NCBI GenBank assembly: GCA_003445475.1
Contig: DMDP01000129.1
Location: 1 to 9,043, forward strand
DNA length: 9,043 nt
Origin: Peptococcaceae bacterium
GTDB taxonomy: Bacteria > Bacillota > Desulfotomaculia > Desulfotomaculales > UBA12532
Direction of reading: 5' to 3'
The number at the start of each line of letters is the position of its first letter. The stretch's first letter is position 1. The position numbers and the translations under genes were made by a program. Below the pieces are notes generated by a model. It did not search any database, was not told where the DNA came from, and saw nothing but the letters and a program-made list of their open reading frames with translations. Below, piece after piece: positions 7,137-9,043 of this stretch.

Positions 7137-7143
7137 TGTCGAA
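7137..7143 (+). promoter_or_regulatory. Spo0A box (0A box) upstream of spoIIE
   Basis: TGTCGAA is an exact match to the core 0A box bound by phosphorylated Spo0A, the master regulator of sporulation entry. It is followed by the A-rich AACAAAAC. It lies 26 bases upstream of the -35 element. In Bacillus, spoIIE is a direct Spo0A target, so sequence and position agree. A single seven-base match can occur by chance; the context is what makes it credible. Confidence 0.7.
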
Positions 7144-7169
7144 ACAAAACATGTAACTCTTTCCTTAAT

Positions 7170-7202
7170 CTGACATTTATCTGCCCGTCCCCGTACTATA
7201 AT
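7170..7202 (+). promoter_or_regulatory. Sigma-A promoter of spoIIE with long 21-base spacer
   Basis: CTGACA (7170-7175) is one base from the -35 consensus and TATAAT (7197-7202) is a perfect -10. They are separated by 21 bases instead of the usual 17. The Bacillus spoIIE promoter is known for the same abnormal spacing, which makes it depend on Spo0A for activation. An alternative -10, TACTAT at 7194-7199, would give an 18-base spacer. Transcription should start near 7208-7211, about 20 bases before the proposed TTG start. Confidence 0.72.
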
Positions 7203-7216
7203 GGGTGCAAGGGGAT

Positions 7217-7223
7217 GGGGGTG
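7217..7223 (+). promoter_or_regulatory. Ribosome binding site deciding the spoIIE start
   Basis: GGGGGTG matches GGAGGTG with one change that can still form a G-U pair with 16S rRNA. It stands five bases before TTG 7229. The alternative in-frame ATG at 7358 has no purine-rich site in front of it. The predicted short leader from the promoter to 7229 fits a TTG start. Confidence 0.5.
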
Positions 7224-7228
7224 GAAGA

Positions 7229-9043
7229 TTGTCCTGGCAGGTAGGGATATGCGCGCAGGAGCGGCGGAAGGCCGGGTGGCAGCCCCCCGTTTCGCGGCAC
7301 GCCGCGCGGCAGGTTCCGGGGAGGAACGGAAGATGGGTTCCGCGACAGGCTGCCCGGATGGAGTTTCCCCTCGCCGGCCTTGCCCGCGCCTTCACCCTGG
7401 AACTTGCCGCCCTTATGGGGGTGGGGTTTTTCCTCGGGCGCGCCGTCCTGCTGGGAGAAATCGCTCCCTTCGGCTCCGCCTTCGGCGCGGCGGCGGTCTT
7501 CGTGCACGGCCCGCGCGGCTGGCTTGCCCTGGCGGCGTGCCTTGCCGGGGAGGCCACGGTACTCCAGGGTACGAACCTGGCGGGGAGCATGCTGGCCACC
7601 ATCGGGGCGGCCATAATCCTGCGACTCTTGCCCGGCGAGGCGAAGCAGGCCCGGCTGGCCCTGCCGCCGGTAGTTGCTGCCATGAGCGTGGCCACCAAGA
7701 TTACCCTTCTGGCCTTTGCCGGCCCCACCCTGTACGGCTATGTAGCGGTGCTCTTTGAGGCGGCGCTGGCCGCGGCCCTGGCCTACATTCTGGTTAACGC
7801 CCTGGCCACGCGGGGCCACCCCCTGGCAGGCGAAGAGTTCTTCTGCCTCCTGGTGCTGGTGGCGGGGCTGGTCGCCGGCACCGGGGAACTGCGTTGGTCC
7901 ATAGTCTCCCTGAAAGGCGTTCTTTCCCGGGCCTTTGTGCTCCTGGCAGCCCTTGTCGGCGGGGGCGGGCTCGGGGCCGCCGGGGGCGCGGTGATGGGTA
8001 TCATCCCGGGGGTCAGCGGCGCGGGGGTGCCCGCGACCATAGGTGTGTATTCCTTTGCCGGTTTCGCGGCGGGCCTTCTGCGGCGCTTCGGGAAGGTCGG
8101 GGTGATGCTGGGTTTCATCCTCGGCAACATTCTCCTGGCCCTTTACATCAAGGACTACCACAACCTGGCCGGTGTCCTGGCCGAAACCGGCCTGGCCGTA
8201 GCGCTGGCGGCGGCGGTGCCGGGCCGCTGGCTGGAGAGGCTCCAGGGCCTGCTCCCTGCCGGGGCCCTGGGTGCCGAAATCGGGGAGAAGAAAGTAAAGG
8301 ACGTGGTGCGCCAGCGCATGCGGGGCTGGGCGCGTATGTTCGCCGAACTCTCGCGCACCTTCGCCGAGGTTTCCACCTCTACCCCGGAAAGCGACGAGGA
8401 CAAGACCCTGCAGGAATTGCTGCACGAGATCGGAGAGCGCATCTGTTCCGGTTGCGCCCTTTACCGCGCCTGCTGGGAGCGCGACTTCTACAGGACCTAC
8501 CAGGATTTTCTCGGCGCCCTGGCCTACGTCGAGCAGAGGGGCAGCGTCACCCCGGAGAATTTCCCGCAGCACCTGCGCAAGCGGTGCCTCCGCCTGAAGG
8601 AGATGTGCGTCGCCCTCACCTGTCTCTACGAGACTTACAGGGTGAACCGGTACTGGTACCGCCGGCTCCAGGAAAGCAGGGAGATCGTCGCCGAGCACCT
8701 CCGGGGCGTGGCCACGATAATGGAAAACCTTTCGGACGAGCTTGTGCAGACGGCCGACTGCGCCGAACGGCTCGACGAAGCCCTGCGCCGGCGCCTGAAA
8801 CACCTGGATATCCCCGTCACTTCCATCGACATTGCGCCGCGGGAAGACGGGCGGCTGGAGATAGTCGTGAAGCGGCCGCCGTGCCGGGGGGAAATGGCGT
8901 GCCGGTACATTATCGCACCCCTGGTGTCCAAGGTGGTGCGACAACCCTTCTCCGTCGTGGAAACCGACTGCCCCCGCGAGGGCGAGACCGGCGACTGCAC
9001 CTTTAAGCTGCACCCGGCGCACCGCTACCAGGTGACCGTGGGT
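7229..9043 (+). CDS. spoIIE: Stage II sporulation protein E, SpoIIE (3' truncated)
   Basis: SpoIIE is a polar-septum membrane phosphatase of sporulating Firmicutes. It binds FtsZ during asymmetric division and dephosphorylates SpoIIAA to switch on sigma-F in the forespore. The frame is open to the last base (605 codons seen; the family is about 800-830), so the C-terminal PP2C domain lies outside. Residues 1 to about 60 are basic and cytosolic. Residues about 60-330 are a run of hydrophobic segments beginning with FFLGRAVLLGEIAPFG, a typical SpoIIE first-helix signature, and including GGGGLGAAGGAVMGIIPG. The soluble linker carries CSGCALYRACW (Cys406, 409, 415) and SREIVAEHLRGVATIMENL, both family hallmarks. 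TTG 7229 is favoured because the frame is open from 7202, a ribosome site precedes it and the promoter ends just before it. ATG 7358 is the conservative alternative. A 0A box and a 21-base-spaced promoter lie directly upstream. Confidence 0.95.
   Translation, partial: MSWQVGICAQERRKAGWQPPVSRHAARQVPGRNGRWVPRQAARMEFPLAGLARAFTLELAALMGVGFFLGRAVLLGEIAPFGSAFGAAAVFVHGPRGWLALAACLAGEATVLQGTNLAGSMLATIGAAIILRLLPGEAKQARLALPPVVAAMSVATKITLLAFAGPTLYGYVAVLFEAALAAALAYILVNALATRGHPLAGEEFFCLLVLVAGLVAGTGELRWSIVSLKGVLSRAFVLLAALVGGGGLGAAGGAVMGIIPGVSGAGVPATIGVYSFAGFAAGLLRRFGKVGVMLGFILGNILLALYIKDYHNLAGVLAETGLAVALAAAVPGRWLERLQGLLPAGALGAEIGEKKVKDVVRQRMRGWARMFAELSRTFAEVSTSTPESDEDKTLQELLHEIGERICSGCALYRACWERDFYRTYQDFLGALAYVEQRGSVTPENFPQHLRKRCLRLKEMCVALTCLYETYRVNRYWYRRLQESREIVAEHLRGVATIMENLSDELVQTADCAERLDEALRRRLKHLDIPVTSIDIAPREDGRLEIVVKRPPCRGEMACRYIIAPLVSKVVRQPFSVVETDCPREGETGDCTFKLHPAHRYQVTVG

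Noticed and set aside
7333..7758. Separate gene from ATG 7333 behind a strong ribosome site
   Set aside because: The product is R/P/G-rich with no hydrophobic or domain pattern and overlaps spoIIE throughout. It is kept only as a note on possible start-site interference.
7894..9006. 370-codon plus-strand frame inside spoIIE
   Set aside because: It is out of frame with SpoIIE and rich in R, G and P. The SpoIIE frame is open through the whole stretch and extends to the window end.
7196..9022. 608-codon open frame on the minus strand opposite spoIIE
   Set aside because: It is a shadow of strong third-base GC preference in spoIIE. The sense strand has SpoIIE hallmarks, a promoter and a 0A box; the antisense product is low-complexity G/R/P-rich.
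1..9043. tRNA, rRNA, CRISPR array, insertion sequence or attachment site
   Set aside because: I looked for the T-loop GTTCRA signature, regularly spaced repeats, transposase-like frames and terminal inverted repeats, and saw none.

Overview
The window looks like chromosome from an anaerobic, endospore-forming Firmicute of the class Clostridia, of the thermophilic or syntrophic Peptococcales/Desulfotomaculum type. Three things point there: a spoIIE gene behind a Spo0A-type promoter, a heterodisulfide-reductase/tungsten-enzyme cassette typical of strict anaerobes, and a GC-rich base composition (roughly 60% by eye) with GTG and TTG starts. Every well-supported gene is on the + strand. The genus cannot be named from the sequence alone.

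Positions 1-5260 form a redox cassette. It begins with a 5'-truncated hdrA (flavin-based electron-bifurcating HdrA subunit). Next is a fusion protein with an MvhD-type [2Fe-2S] domain at the N-terminus and a DmsB/BamC-like polyferredoxin at the C-terminus. Last is a 716-residue aldehyde:ferredoxin-oxidoreductase (AOR) family tungsten enzyme whose start overlaps the fusion gene by 26 bases. Together they read as one electron wire: tungstopterin enzyme to polyferredoxin to MvhD to HdrA flavin. The AOR-type enzyme sits where methanogens have the MvhAG hydrogenase. The cassette resembles the core of class II benzoyl-CoA reductase (BamB/C/E/F), with BamF- and BamC-like parts joined in one polypeptide. 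No aromatic-pathway gene is visible, so the substrate is open.

Positions 5261-5371 hold two strong GC-rich hairpins that probably end or attenuate the redox operon. A cobalamin-binding-domain radical SAM protein of unknown substrate follows (5372-6766). It ends in a composite stem-loop.

Positions 6767-7136 contain no convincing gene. The block is rich in short hairpins and has only low-quality open frames. At its right edge are a perfect Spo0A box and a sigma-A-like promoter with an unusually long 21-base spacer. These drive spoIIE (7229 to the window end, truncated), which contributes its whole membrane domain and linker; the PP2C phosphatase domain lies beyond the window.
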